The notes beneath the pieces are model-generated. The model worked only from the letters and a program-made list of their open reading frames with translations. It did no database searches and was not told the origin of the DNA. 25,913 nt of DNA from Lachnospiraceae bacterium (lineage in GTDB: Bacteria; Bacillota; Clostridia; Lachnospirales; Lachnospiraceae), in NCBI GenBank assembly GCA_900770785.1, contig CAAGLJ010000046.1:1-25913 (forward strand), given 5' to 3'. Below, in pieces: positions 1 to 8,163 of this stretch. The number at the start of each line of letters is the position of its first letter. Position 1 is the first letter of the stretch. A program made the position numbers and the translations under genes.

Positions 1-23
1 CATAGTCGCATTGCAGGCGGGCA

Positions 24-2186
24 TTGTGGATAACCTGCCGGAAAATCAGTAAGGACTGTGAAAACACACATTTCATAAAACTGGCAGGCATAAAACAGAA
101 TTTACCTTTCGGAGCTGTTCCCATAATGTGTTTTTTCGTGGCAGAGGGCTACCGCCATACCTCCAGTGTAAGGGAATACATCAAACGGATGCTGTTCTTC
201 TGGGCAGTTTCCATCATTCCCTTCTATCTGTTTTTCGGGGAGCTTTATGGATATCGTCAGAACATCATTTTTGACCTTACGCTGGGGCTGATGATGCTGG
301 CCATTCTTGAGGATAAGAGGCTTGCCCGGTGGCAGAAGGCAGGAGCAGGAGTCTTGATTTTTATGATTTCTGCATGGATTGGCGGCTGGGTCATTATGCC
401 CATTCTCTACATTCTTGCTTTCTATTATGGAAAATCATTTAGGCAGCAGGCGGTCTGGGTGTGTGGACTGACCATAGCTTTGGAAGCCTTTCTGATTGCA
501 GCAATAAAGCTGAATGAGCTTTGGCATTTTTCCCACTATGACTGGCCCTGGTATGACAAGCTTTATCTTCTTGGATTTATGCTGCCTCTGTTTTTTCTGA
601 AAAAATATAATGGAGAAAAGGGAAAGGAGATTGGAGGAAAGTATTTCTTTTATCTCTTCTATCCAGCCCATTTTCTTGTGCTTTATTTTTGCGGAAGATT
701 TATTGGAGGATGTACAATTTACGAAGTATATTTGTGGGCACATATTTTCTCCCTGCTCATTTGTATGGGAATTTTCGTGAGGGTGATTATGGCGAAGCCT
801 TCCCGGGGACAGGCAGCCACCCTTTTTCTGGTATTGTCCTCCTGCATTTATATTTTTGGATTTATTGCGGAAATCATTTCCGGTAATGTGGGGGGATTTT
901 ATGCAGCCACAGTTACCCAGTATTTTGGAGAATGCCTGTTGATGCTGGCTTTTACCTTTTTCGTTTCGGAGATGTGCCATCGGGAGATACCTTCCTTCAT
1001 CTATGCCCTGGAAACGGCAGCAGGGCTGGGAGTTATGTGGATGCTTTTAACCACCAGAGAAAACAGGATATTCTATACTTCTATCGGAATAAATGAAGAG
1101 GGAGCTTTTCCCCGCCAGGTTCTGGAGCATGGCTGGGGGTTTACTGTATTTGTACTGTACATGATAGCCGTATGTGGAGGCTGTTTTCTGGTCTGCGTTC
1201 AGGAAATTACAAGAACCAGAGGTGTGGAACGAAAAAGAATCATTTGTACGGCAGCAGCCATTATCTGTCCCTGGGTTTCTAATGTAATCAGGGCTACTGG
1301 GATTACCGATGGGCATGAGGTACCCTGTATCGGGATTGCAGGTGCCGTTATTCTGGTAGGGACGGCCTTAATCCGCTATGGCTATTTTGATTCCATTACT
1401 CTGGCGGGTGAAAATGCCCTGAACTATGGTCAGGAAGGAATAATGGTTATTAACCATAACCACATTATTACTTACTTCAATGAACGAATGTCCGATATAT
1501 TTGGGGAACTGGCTCTGAAAAGAAATGCCTATGAGAACAGTATCCTGGCTGATATCTTGGAGGGAAGATTAAGGCCTATCCACCGGAAGAAGCGAATTTA
1601 TGAGATGAGAGTGGAACCGCTGGAGGAGGGGGGACATGTTCAGGGCCATATGTTATGGGTGCTGGATGTTACTGCCCATCATGAAATGCTGGAAAAAATC
1701 AGTGATCTGGCACATAAGGACTCTCTGACCGGAGTTTACAACAGAAGCTATTTTACCCATGTGCTGGAAGAATATATGAAGCAGGGCGGCTGCGGAAGTC
1801 TGCTGATGATGGATTTAAATCATTTTAAGCAGGTAAATGACCGGTTTGGACATCAGGCGGGTGATGAGATTCTCAGTAAATTCGGGGAGGTCCTGCTGGA
1901 GCTTGAAGAAGAGGGAATACCCTGCCGAATCGGTGGTGATGAGTTTTGTCTTTTCTACAAAGAGGCTATTGATGTCAAAGAACTGGAGGAAGTAGTAGGC
2001 AGGATATCGGAAAAGTTTGTAGAGAAAACAGCAGGTGAAAAATACGCCGGGATTACTGATGTTTCCTATGGAATCGCCCGTCTGCTGGAAGAAACGGACA
2101 GAGATTTCGAGCGTCTTTACAGTAATGCGGACAAAGCCTTATATGTGGCAAAAAAAAGAAGCAAAAATAACTGGTATATTTTATAG
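24..2186 (+). CDS. TraX-like / 7TM / PAS / GGDEF membrane diguanylate cyclase
   Basis: Likely makes cyclic-di-GMP from two GTP at the membrane. Residues about 30-235 resemble TraX-family proteins: the CFFVAEGYRHT stretch, a QNIIF segment, and FYLFYPAHFLVLYF. About 240-460 is a second multi-helix block resembling the HisKA_7TM sensor region, ending in RYGYFDSITL. About 470-555 looks like a PAS domain. The GGDEF domain spans about 560-720, with DSLTGVYNR, MDLNHFKQVND and an intact GGDEF at 637-641. EEEG occupies the usual RxxD inhibitory-site position, so product feedback inhibition is probably absent. The start is unsure: an in-frame TAG lies at 3-5, the first possible start is TTG 24, and the next is ATG 126. 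The usual first TraX helix with its DH motif is not visible, so the N-terminus may be truncated. It is followed 49 bp later by a hybrid kinase, probably in one operon. Domain calls come from motif recognition; GGDEF is secure and TraX is likely. Confidence 0.85.
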   Translation: MWITCRKISKDCENTHFIKLAGIKQNLPFGAVPIMCFFVAEGYRHTSSVREYIKRMLFFWAVSIIPFYLFFGELYGYRQNIIFDLTLGLMMLAILEDKRLARWQKAGAGVLIFMISAWIGGWVIMPILYILAFYYGKSFRQQAVWVCGLTIALEAFLIAAIKLNELWHFSHYDWPWYDKLYLLGFMLPLFFLKKYNGEKGKEIGGKYFFYLFYPAHFLVLYFCGRFIGGCTIYEVYLWAHIFSLLICMGIFVRVIMAKPSRGQAATLFLVLSSCIYIFGFIAEIISGNVGGFYAATVTQYFGECLLMLAFTFFVSEMCHREIPSFIYALETAAGLGVMWMLLTTRENRIFYTSIGINEEGAFPRQVLEHGWGFTVFVLYMIAVCGGCFLVCVQEITRTRGVERKRIICTAAAIICPWVSNVIRATGITDGHEVPCIGIAGAVILVGTALIRYGYFDSITLAGENALNYGQEGIMVINHNHIITYFNERMSDIFGELALKRNAYENSILADILEGRLRPIHRKKRIYEMRVEPLEEGGHVQGHMLWVLDVTAHHEMLEKISDLAHKDSLTGVYNRSYFTHVLEEYMKQGGCGSLLMMDLNHFKQVNDRFGHQAGDEILSKFGEVLLELEEEGIPCRIGGDEFCLFYKEAIDVKELEEVVGRISEKFVEKTAGEKYAGITDVSYGIARLLEETDRDFERLYSNADKALYVAKKRSKNNWYIL

Positions 2187-2235
2187 GCTGATCTTGAACA
2201 ACGGATAAGTACTCACTACTACGAGGTGAAGAAGG

Positions 2236-5200
2236 ATGAAAGATTGCAGAAAAATTGTCTACTTTACCCTGATTATTGATTTACTCCTGCTGATTTTTGT
2301 TGCAGTGGGCTTTAAAGTGGATGATATGACGCTCTCCAAAGGAGAGGTTCATGAATTTAATGCGGGGTGGACATTGACCTGGCCTGATGGAAAGAGCCTT
2401 CCGTTGGATAAGCTGCCCTTTCTGGGAGAAAGTAAGGCAGGAGAAACTCTGGTGATGGAGAACCGTATTCCTCCTGAATATTTTGGGAAAACGCTCTCTT
2501 TCCTTTCGGCGGATAAATCTTTGAGAGTGCGTATGGATGGAGAAACGGTCTATGAATTTGGAATGAAGGATGAGAGAGCCTTCGGCCATACGCCGGGAAG
2601 TGTGGTTAATTTTATTGACATTCCTTATGACCTGAAGGAAGGCAATATTGAGATAGAGATGGTTTCCCCCTATGAGAACTATGGGGCGAAAATCAGTACC
2701 ATTTCCATCGGTAACAGGGATGTATTGATTCTGCAGCTTTTACAGAAGAATATTTTTAACATTATATGTAATCTGCTTATTATGATCTGTGGAATCATCT
2801 TCTTCATTCTTTTTATGATTCAGAGACTGTCCCATCAAAATACGGAAGGAATGCAGTATTTAAGTGCCTACTGTATTGTGGCAGCCATTTATTATTTTAT
2901 TGAGACGAAGATTATGCCTATTTTTTATGGAAACCAGACATTGTATTCCGTTCTGGTATTCCTCTGTCTCATGCTGATACCATTTTTTACTACGCTGTAC
3001 TACAGCAATGGTATTCTGGGTGTTTACCGAAAACGCTGGAGGGTATTACTGAGTTTAGCTATCCTGAATATTGCCATTCAGCTGCCATTGCAGCTGTTCA
3101 ATCTGGTAGACTTTATGAATATGTCCTTCTTTTCCCACGCATTGATTACTTTGACGGTAGTGGTGGTGGCAAAAAGCTATTGGGATATTTTAAAAACCAA
3201 TCAGGACAGAAGTATTAAAATCGGAATGGTGGCCCTGCTTTTTATGGGGCTTGGAGGAACGGTGGACATTGCCAGAATGTATGTAGTAGCTGTAGGGGAT
3301 ATGGGAAAATTCAGCCGTCTGGGAACGGCCTGCTTCAGTATGATTATGCTTTACCAGCACATAAGTCAGATGACCACCAGCTATTCCAGAAAAATTGAAG
3401 AGAATGCCAGCCTGCTGCAGCATGAAGTGGAATATATGGAAATGAAAAATGAGCAGCTGGAGGAAGCAAACAAACTGGCTGAGGAGGCCAGGCAGGAGGC
3501 ACTGGCCGCCAATGCTGCGAAGGGGAAGTTTCTTGCCCATATGTCCCATGAAATCAGGACGCCGATCAATGCGATTCTGGGTATGGATACCATGATTTTA
3601 CGTGAATCCACAGATGTGCAGATTAAAGAATATGCATTGGATATACAGAATGCAGGGCATAGTCTGCTGGCACTGATTAATGATATTCTGGATTTTTCCA
3701 AAATTGAATCAGGGAAGATGGAAATTATCATGGCAGAGTACGATTTCAGCAGCCTGATTCATGATATTTCCAATATGATTAAGGAGAAGGCAAAGGATAA
3801 AAGGCTGGAGCTTCGGATCAGGGTAGATGAACAGCTTCCTTCCAGGCTGCTGGGGGATGATGTACGCATCCGGCAGGTACTGGTTAATCTGTTAAATAAT
3901 GCGGTGAAATATACCCCTGAAGGGAGCATAACCCTGAGTGTGGGAGGACGAATTGAAGGACGGAAGGTCATTCTGGATTTTGCAGTTGAGGATACGGGAA
4001 TAGGGATTAAAGAGGAGGATATTGAAAAGCTTTTTAAAGAATTTGAACGTATCGAAGAAAAAAGGAATCGAAACATTGAGGGAACAGGGCTTGGGATTAA
4101 CATTACTATCCAGCTGCTGATGCTTATGGGAAGTAAGCTGAAGGTAGAAAGCACTTATGGCAGGGGATCCAGATTCTCCTTTATACTTGAACAGCAGATA
4201 GTAGATTCCACACCGGTAGGCAGTCTGGAGGAAAGACTTAAGCAGCAGCCCGCAGACTACTCCTATATGTCAGCATTTTCTGCACCTGATGCCAGAATTC
4301 TTGTGGTAGATGACAACTTTACCAATTTAAAAGTGTTGGCAAATTTGTTAAAATATACGAAGGTTAATGTGGATGTGGCAGAAAGTGGAAAGGCCTGTCT
4401 GGAAATGGTGGCGAAAAAGAGATATGATTTGATTTTTCTGGATCATATGATGCCGGATATGGATGGGATCGAAACTCTGCACAGATTGAAACAGATGGAG
4501 GATAACCAGTCTGTCCAGGCTCCCGTCGTTGCCCTGACGGCTAATGCCATAACCGGAGCAAAGGAGATGTATCTGGCGGAAGGCTTTGACGCCTTTTTAT
4601 CCAAGCCGGTGAACCCGGACAAGCTGGAGCAGATGATTCTCAGACTTCTTCCCAGAGAGTTATTGGAATTTGATGTGGAAGAGGATGAGGTGACTGGAAG
4701 AAGTGTGTCCGGGGAAATGGAGGGAAGCTGCCGTTTGGGAACAGAAAGCATCCGTCCCTCATTGGAGGAGAATGAACTTCCCGTGATTGATGGCATAGAT
4801 TGGGCCTACGGCTTCATGCACCTTCCGGATAAGGAACTGCTGCTGGATACAGTAAAAGATTTTTATAAGACCATTGAGGCAGAAGCCAATGCTCTGGAGC
4901 AGTTTTACCAGGAAAGTAAAGCCGATGCCAAAATGCTGGACCAGTACAGAATAAAGGTTCATTCCATGAAAAGCTCAGCCAACCTGATTGGTGCTGTTGT
5001 ACTTGGAGGAATGGCTAAAGTATTGGAGAATGCGGCCAGAGATGGGGAAGTGGAGAGAATGGATGCTCTGCATGGAATATTTTTAAATGATTGGAGAGAC
5101 TGCCGCAAAAAGCTGGAGGGCCTTGTGGGCATGGACAAAAAGGCGAAAGCATCAGAAGCAGAGGACATGGCAGACAATGTGGACAGGATTCAAGACTGTC

Positions 5201-5394
5201 TTAACAAACTTAAGGCTGCCCTGGAGGAAATGGATATTGATTTAATGGATCGTCTGATGGAAGAGCTGGAAGGGTTTTCTTATCCTGCCCATATACAGGA
5301 GAAGCTGGAGCTTTTGGGGGTTCAGATAACCAATCTGGCTGTAGAGCAGGCAGAGGAGATAATTGAGACATTGATAAAAGAAGTAAAAATTTAA
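2236..5394 (+). CDS. Hybrid sensor histidine kinase with 7TM sensor, receiver and HPt domain
   Basis: Transmembrane phosphorelay kinase of 1052 residues. After an N-terminal helix (about 8-25), residues 30-165 form a probably extracellular beta-rich domain of the 7TMR-DISM sensor type, followed by about seven helices (170-375). A charged coiled coil (about 385-425) leads to the HisKA H-box SHEIRTP with phospho-accepting His438. The ATPase domain shows the N-box (NLLNNAVKYT, near 550), DTGIGI (586) and GTGLGI (616). The receiver begins near 686 with acidic pair D692/D693 and phospho-accepting Asp736 in FLDHMMPDMDG. An HPt domain (about 853-945) carries His909 in VHSMKSSA. About 70 further helical residues follow. 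All phosphorelay residues are present, so an internal His-Asp-His relay that ends on a separate receiver is plausible; the next gene is the obvious candidate. GAGGTGA 7 nt upstream supports the ATG at 2236. Confidence 0.93.
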   Translation: MKDCRKIVYFTLIIDLLLLIFVAVGFKVDDMTLSKGEVHEFNAGWTLTWPDGKSLPLDKLPFLGESKAGETLVMENRIPPEYFGKTLSFLSADKSLRVRMDGETVYEFGMKDERAFGHTPGSVVNFIDIPYDLKEGNIEIEMVSPYENYGAKISTISIGNRDVLILQLLQKNIFNIICNLLIMICGIIFFILFMIQRLSHQNTEGMQYLSAYCIVAAIYYFIETKIMPIFYGNQTLYSVLVFLCLMLIPFFTTLYYSNGILGVYRKRWRVLLSLAILNIAIQLPLQLFNLVDFMNMSFFSHALITLTVVVVAKSYWDILKTNQDRSIKIGMVALLFMGLGGTVDIARMYVVAVGDMGKFSRLGTACFSMIMLYQHISQMTTSYSRKIEENASLLQHEVEYMEMKNEQLEEANKLAEEARQEALAANAAKGKFLAHMSHEIRTPINAILGMDTMILRESTDVQIKEYALDIQNAGHSLLALINDILDFSKIESGKMEIIMAEYDFSSLIHDISNMIKEKAKDKRLELRIRVDEQLPSRLLGDDVRIRQVLVNLLNNAVKYTPEGSITLSVGGRIEGRKVILDFAVEDTGIGIKEEDIEKLFKEFERIEEKRNRNIEGTGLGINITIQLLMLMGSKLKVESTYGRGSRFSFILEQQIVDSTPVGSLEERLKQQPADYSYMSAFSAPDARILVVDDNFTNLKVLANLLKYTKVNVDVAESGKACLEMVAKKRYDLIFLDHMMPDMDGIETLHRLKQMEDNQSVQAPVVALTANAITGAKEMYLAEGFDAFLSKPVNPDKLEQMILRLLPRELLEFDVEEDEVTGRSVSGEMEGSCRLGTESIRPSLEENELPVIDGIDWAYGFMHLPDKELLLDTVKDFYKTIEAEANALEQFYQESKADAKMLDQYRIKVHSMKSSANLIGAVVLGGMAKVLENAARDGEVERMDALHGIFLNDWRDCRKKLEGLVGMDKKAKASEAEDMADNVDRIQDCLNKLKAALEEMDIDLMDRLMEELEGFSYPAHIQEKLELLGVQITNLAVEQAEEIIETLIKEVKI

Positions 5395-5436
5395 GAGAAC
5401 AGAAGAACTATATTTATCAGACAGGGGGATAAAAGC

Positions 5437-6210
5437 ATGAAAAAAATACTTTTGGTAGGGGAAGTAAATCAAACGGTGAGCAGTGTAAACAACCACTTGT
5501 CATCTATATTTCAAACTCAGATATGTACGGATTCTCTGGATATGCTACAGGGGATGACCAGAATATATCAGCCGGATATGGTGGTAATCTGTCTGGTTGG
5601 AATTGTAGAAATAGATAAGGGTATCCTGGATTATTATGCCAGAGAAAAATCACAGATACCCGTTTTACTGCTGGGCACTTCGGAGGAATGCAGTGCTTGT
5701 CAGGAATATACGCAAGGGGAGCAGTTTGATTACCTGGTAAGACCAATAACTTCATCGGCGCTGATAAAAAAATGCCAGGAGATTTTGAAGGTCAGAGTTC
5801 CAGAGACTTATTTTTATTCTCCCCAAAGAACAAAAAAAGAGAGGAAAACGGTTCTGGCTGTGGACGACAGTGGAATTTTACTTCGCAACGTTAAAAGCCT
5901 TCTGGAGAAAGATTATGAGGTCAAAGTGGCGACCTCGGGACAGATGGCATTGAAGCAGGCCAGAAAAGAGGCTCCGGATATTATACTGCTGGACTATGAA
6001 ATGCCCCAGTGGGATGGGAAGAGAACCCTGGAAGAAATCCGGGCAGATGAGGAATTAAAGGATATTCCGGTAGTTTTTCTCACCAGTATTGCGGATAAGG
6101 GGGATATCATTGCCATATTGGGATTGAAGCCGGCAGGATATATCTTAAAGCCATTTAATCGGGATAGGCTGCTGGATACCATTGGGAAGGTGCTGTCGGG
6201 AATAATTTAA
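5437..6210 (+). CDS. Tandem-receiver response regulator without output domain
   Basis: Soluble 257-residue protein with two CheY-like folds. The first (about 1-120) appears degenerate: where the phospho-acceptor should sit, the strand reads VVICLVG, with Cys in the Asp position, and the acidic pair after the first strand is missing (LLVGEVN). The second (about 137-257) is complete, with VDDSG, Asp186 in LLDYEMPQWDG, a conserved Thr in FLTS, and the Lys of ILKPF. There is no DNA-binding, GGDEF, EAL or HD-GYP domain. It lies 42 bp downstream of the hybrid kinase and is probably co-transcribed, so it may be the final phosphate acceptor from the HPt domain. It could act by protein contact, perhaps on the cyclase encoded first in the cluster; this last step is inference. 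Confidence 0.88.
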   Translation: MKKILLVGEVNQTVSSVNNHLSSIFQTQICTDSLDMLQGMTRIYQPDMVVICLVGIVEIDKGILDYYAREKSQIPVLLLGTSEECSACQEYTQGEQFDYLVRPITSSALIKKCQEILKVRVPETYFYSPQRTKKERKTVLAVDDSGILLRNVKSLLEKDYEVKVATSGQMALKQARKEAPDIILLDYEMPQWDGKRTLEEIRADEELKDIPVVFLTSIADKGDIIAILGLKPAGYILKPFNRDRLLDTIGKVLSGII

Positions 6211-6251
6211 AAGTTCCAATTCAAAATAGATTTTTACTGGTAAGGGTGAAG

Positions 6252-6294
6252 GAGCTGGAAAGGCCTATTCTTCGGGAAGGCTTTTTTCCAGCTC
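6252..6294. terminator. Long inverted repeat at a convergent junction (possible terminator)
   Basis: Arms GAGCTGGAAA (6252-6261) and TTTCCAGCTC (6285-6294) are perfectly complementary over 10 bp. An inner GCCT/AGGC extension (6263-6266 with 6278-6281) adds to the stem. The repeat spans the stop codon of the DUF3021 gene and lies between convergent transcripts, so it may end both. No clean T-run follows either arm, so intrinsic termination is not certain. Confidence 0.45.
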
Positions 6295-6717
6295 ACGCAG
6301 TCTGGCATTAATCTGTTTGGCTTCATTACGATAAAAAAGATAAAAGCAGAACCATATCACGATAAAGCCTGCTATGGAAATCACAAGCTGTAGGATAATA
6401 TGCGTAATTCGTTCCAGTGAAAACCAGCCCAGTAAGATAGAGACAGGATAGAATACTCCCATTCCCACAGCAAAGTGTATCAGAACCTGACCTCTCTTTG
6501 AGAGCCGCTCAAAGCGGTAGATTATGGAGGTTGTGCCAAAGGCAATTCCAGCAAGAACAGAACCGCCGGCCTGGCGTGGAAAGTCATCTACCAGATAGGA
6601 CATGGCGGTTTCTCCTTCCGTCAAAAAAATAATCATACTGACGAGTACAAAAAAGGTACAGCCCCAGGATATACCAAAAGCAAAGTATTGAATAATCAGT
6701 TTTACGGAAATTTTCAT
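6265..6717 (-). CDS. DUF3021 family membrane protein
   Basis: Small membrane protein of 150 residues with four predicted helices (about 7-32, 50-66, 78-98 and 105-130) and a charged, probably cytoplasmic tail. The size, helix pattern and partner match the DUF3021 family, whose members are commonly encoded next to LytTR regulators. Its ATG overlaps the stop codon of the LytTR gene (ATGA, 6714-6717), which implies translational coupling and fixed stoichiometry. By analogy with the streptococcal HdrRM and BrsRM pairs, where a membrane protein restrains a LytTR regulator, it may hold its partner inactive at the membrane. That role is inference; no enzymatic motif was seen. Confidence 0.8.
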   Translation of the reverse strand: MKISVKLIIQYFAFGISWGCTFFVLVSMIIFLTEGETAMSYLVDDFPRQAGGSVLAGIAFGTTSIIYRFERLSKRGQVLIHFAVGMGVFYPVSILLGWFSLERITHIILQLVISIAGFIVIWFCFYLFYRNEAKQINARLRELEKSLPEE

Positions 6718-7163
6718 ATCAGTCCCAACCTTTCTTTAAAGGATTTTCGGAAACTACGTGAAATATAATCCTCAATTCCATTTTTTATTACCACTTCCAT
6801 AGTTCCATTGAAGCTGGCTTCTACATGGCTGATTCGCCGGATATTGATGATTGTGGATTTGGATACTCGTATAAAGCGGTTTCCAAGCAGCTTTTCCAAT
6901 TCATATAAGGGTTTACCCAATATATATCTGTTTTTTAATTTATCATAACAGACAATTTCTCTTCCCTCGGCACGTATTAATTCCAGTGTTTCCGGCTCAA
7001 TAAACCAGCTCTTTCCTTCTCTGACGGCAATGAAGGAGGAAAGCTGGTTTCCTTCCTTTTCTAAAAGAGAAATGGCTTCGCCTATGGCCGGGGTCATTTT
7101 ATTGATGTGAAGAACTGCATATGGCTCTTTACAATCCACATTGATTTCACATTCTACTCGCAT
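6714..7163 (-). CDS. LytTR-domain transcriptional regulator
   Basis: Protein of 149 residues with a LytTR DNA-binding domain in its C-terminal two thirds. The diagnostic part is FIRVSKSTIINIRRI followed by a beta-rich stretch and ISRSFRKSFKERLG. The N-terminal 50 residues form a small alpha/beta segment that is not a receiver, so the protein is not a classical two-component regulator. GGGAGGGG a few bases before the ATG supports the start. It is the first gene of a two-gene unit with the DUF3021 protein and is divergent from an ABC exporter, which makes the exporter promoter and its own promoter the likeliest targets. LytTR proteins usually bind pairs of short direct repeats, and such repeats occur in the intergenic region. 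Confidence 0.88.
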   Translation of the reverse strand: MRVECEINVDCKEPYAVLHINKMTPAIGEAISLLEKEGNQLSSFIAVREGKSWFIEPETLELIRAEGREIVCYDKLKNRYILGKPLYELEKLLGNRFIRVSKSTIINIRRISHVEASFNGTMEVVIKNGIEDYISRSFRKSFKERLGLI

Positions 7164-7185
7164 GGATTCCCCTCCCTTTTAGAGA

Positions 7186-7194
7186 ATTATAACA
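7186..7194 (-). promoter_or_regulatory. Extended -10 promoter for the LytTR-DUF3021 pair
   Basis: Read on the - strand the element is TGTTATAAT, a perfect -10 box with the TGn extension. Transcription would start near 7179, about 16 nt before the LytTR start codon, leaving room for the GGGAGGGG ribosome binding site. No good -35 box lies at 17 nt spacing, which suits an extended -10 or an activated promoter. Confidence 0.5.
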
Positions 7195-7200
7195 TATACG

Positions 7201-7237
7201 TTTGAGCAATTCCTGCATTTGACACATAAAATTTGAC
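7201..7237. repeat. Repeated TTTGA boxes between divergent LytTR and ABC genes
   Basis: TTTGAG occurs at 7201-7206 and TTTGAC at 7218-7223 and 7232-7237. The last two are part of a perfect 8-bp direct repeat, ATTTGACA, at 7217-7224 and 7231-7238. They overlap the -35 region of the exporter promoter, making them candidate sites for the neighbouring LytTR regulator. The period of 14-17 bp is shorter than the about 21 bp typical of known LytTR site pairs, so the assignment is tentative. Confidence 0.4.
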
Positions 7238-7247
7238 ATCTTATCCT
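7219..7247 (+). promoter_or_regulatory. Candidate promoter for the ABC exporter
   Basis: TTGACA (7219-7224), a 17-nt spacer and TATCCT (7242-7247) match the vegetative pattern, with a consensus -35 and a fair -10. It would leave a leader of about 85 nt before the ATP-binding gene. A second TTGACA at 7233-7238 has no good -10 partner. TATAGT near 7310 is an alternative -10 with poorer spacing. Confidence 0.4.
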
Positions 7248-7340
7248 ATACAGCCTACCACTTCTTCTGACCTTGTTGCTTTTCTTCGGGCAGTACTATA
7301 GTCTGAGACCAGAACAAAAAATGAGAAGAGAGGAATAGCT

Positions 7341-8114
7341 ATGGAACAACCAATTATACAGGTGAAAAATTTGTGTCTGGCCTATAAGGATATCCGGGCA
7401 GTTTGGGATGTATCGTTTACACTGCAAGCAGGGGAGGTTCTGGCAGTTATCGGTCAAAACGGTTCTGGAAAAACCTCAATGGTAGAATGTCTGGAAGGTC
7501 TGCGAAGACCGGATAGTGGCTGTATTCGTGTTTTTGGAAAAGAACCCTGGCAGTACCGAAGTGAAATATACAGACAGATGGGAGTTCAGCTGCAGGAAAC
7601 AGAGTATTCTTCAAAAATTAAAGTGGAGGAGCAATGTAAATTGTTTGCCTGTTTTTATGACAGACCCGCGGACTGGGAGCTGTTGCTTAAGCGAATGGAG
7701 CTTGAGGACAAGAGAAAACGTTTTATTCATAAACTTTCCGGAGGAGAAAAACAGCGTCTGTCCATTCTGCTTTCACTGATGGGACGTCCCAGACTACTGA
7801 TTCTGGATGAGCTTACAACAGGACTGGATTCCCAGGCAAGACAGAATATGTGGAAGAGCTTTGAATATATCCGAAAAGGTGGGGTGGCCATCGTCATGGT
7901 ATCCCACTATCTGGATGAAGTTGAGGCACTGGCAGATAAGATTCTCTATCTGGAAGGAGGTAAGCAGAAGTTTTTTGGGACGAAGCAGGACTTCCGTAAT
8001 TATGCCAAAAGCCAAATTCCGGAAGGGGAGTGGAGGGAAGGCAGCTCATTAGAACAGCTTTATCTGATGATTACTCCGAAAGCAGGAGGGATTACGCTGG
8101 ATAGGATAGTGTAA
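7341..8114 (+). CDS. ABC exporter ATP-binding protein
   Basis: Cytoplasmic ATPase subunit of 257 residues that would power the permease encoded just downstream. Visible motifs are Walker A GQNGSGKT (about 38-45), the signature LSGGEKQR (about 134-141), Walker B LLILDE followed by the TTGLD D-loop (about 154-164), and the switch His in VSHYLDE. The layout fits the drug/lantibiotic-exporter (CcmA/NatA-like) class that pairs with ABC-2 permeases. Walker B is followed by Leu rather than the usual Pro (DELTTGLD). GAGAGG upstream supports the start. It is divergent from the LytTR-DUF3021 unit and is probably regulated by it. The substrate cannot be told from sequence; antimicrobial peptides or other toxic amphiphiles are common for this class. 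Confidence 0.9.
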   Translation: MEQPIIQVKNLCLAYKDIRAVWDVSFTLQAGEVLAVIGQNGSGKTSMVECLEGLRRPDSGCIRVFGKEPWQYRSEIYRQMGVQLQETEYSSKIKVEEQCKLFACFYDRPADWELLLKRMELEDKRKRFIHKLSGGEKQRLSILLSLMGRPRLLILDELTTGLDSQARQNMWKSFEYIRKGGVAIVMVSHYLDEVEALADKILYLEGGKQKFFGTKQDFRNYAKSQIPEGEWREGSSLEQLYLMITPKAGGITLDRIV

Positions 8115-8163
8115 GAAAACAGCTTAAGACTTGCACCAGAAGGTGCCTATGATGGAGGTTAAA

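Noticed and set aside
2..52. Open frame ending in a TAA, possibly the tail of an upstream gene
   Set aside because: Only 16 codons are visible, with no recognisable motif, and they overlap the TTG start of the TraX-GGDEF gene. Not enough to call a gene.
3381..4154. Reverse-strand open frames inside the hybrid kinase
   Set aside because: Ser-rich antisense shadows of the kinase reading frame, with no ribosome binding sites or domains.
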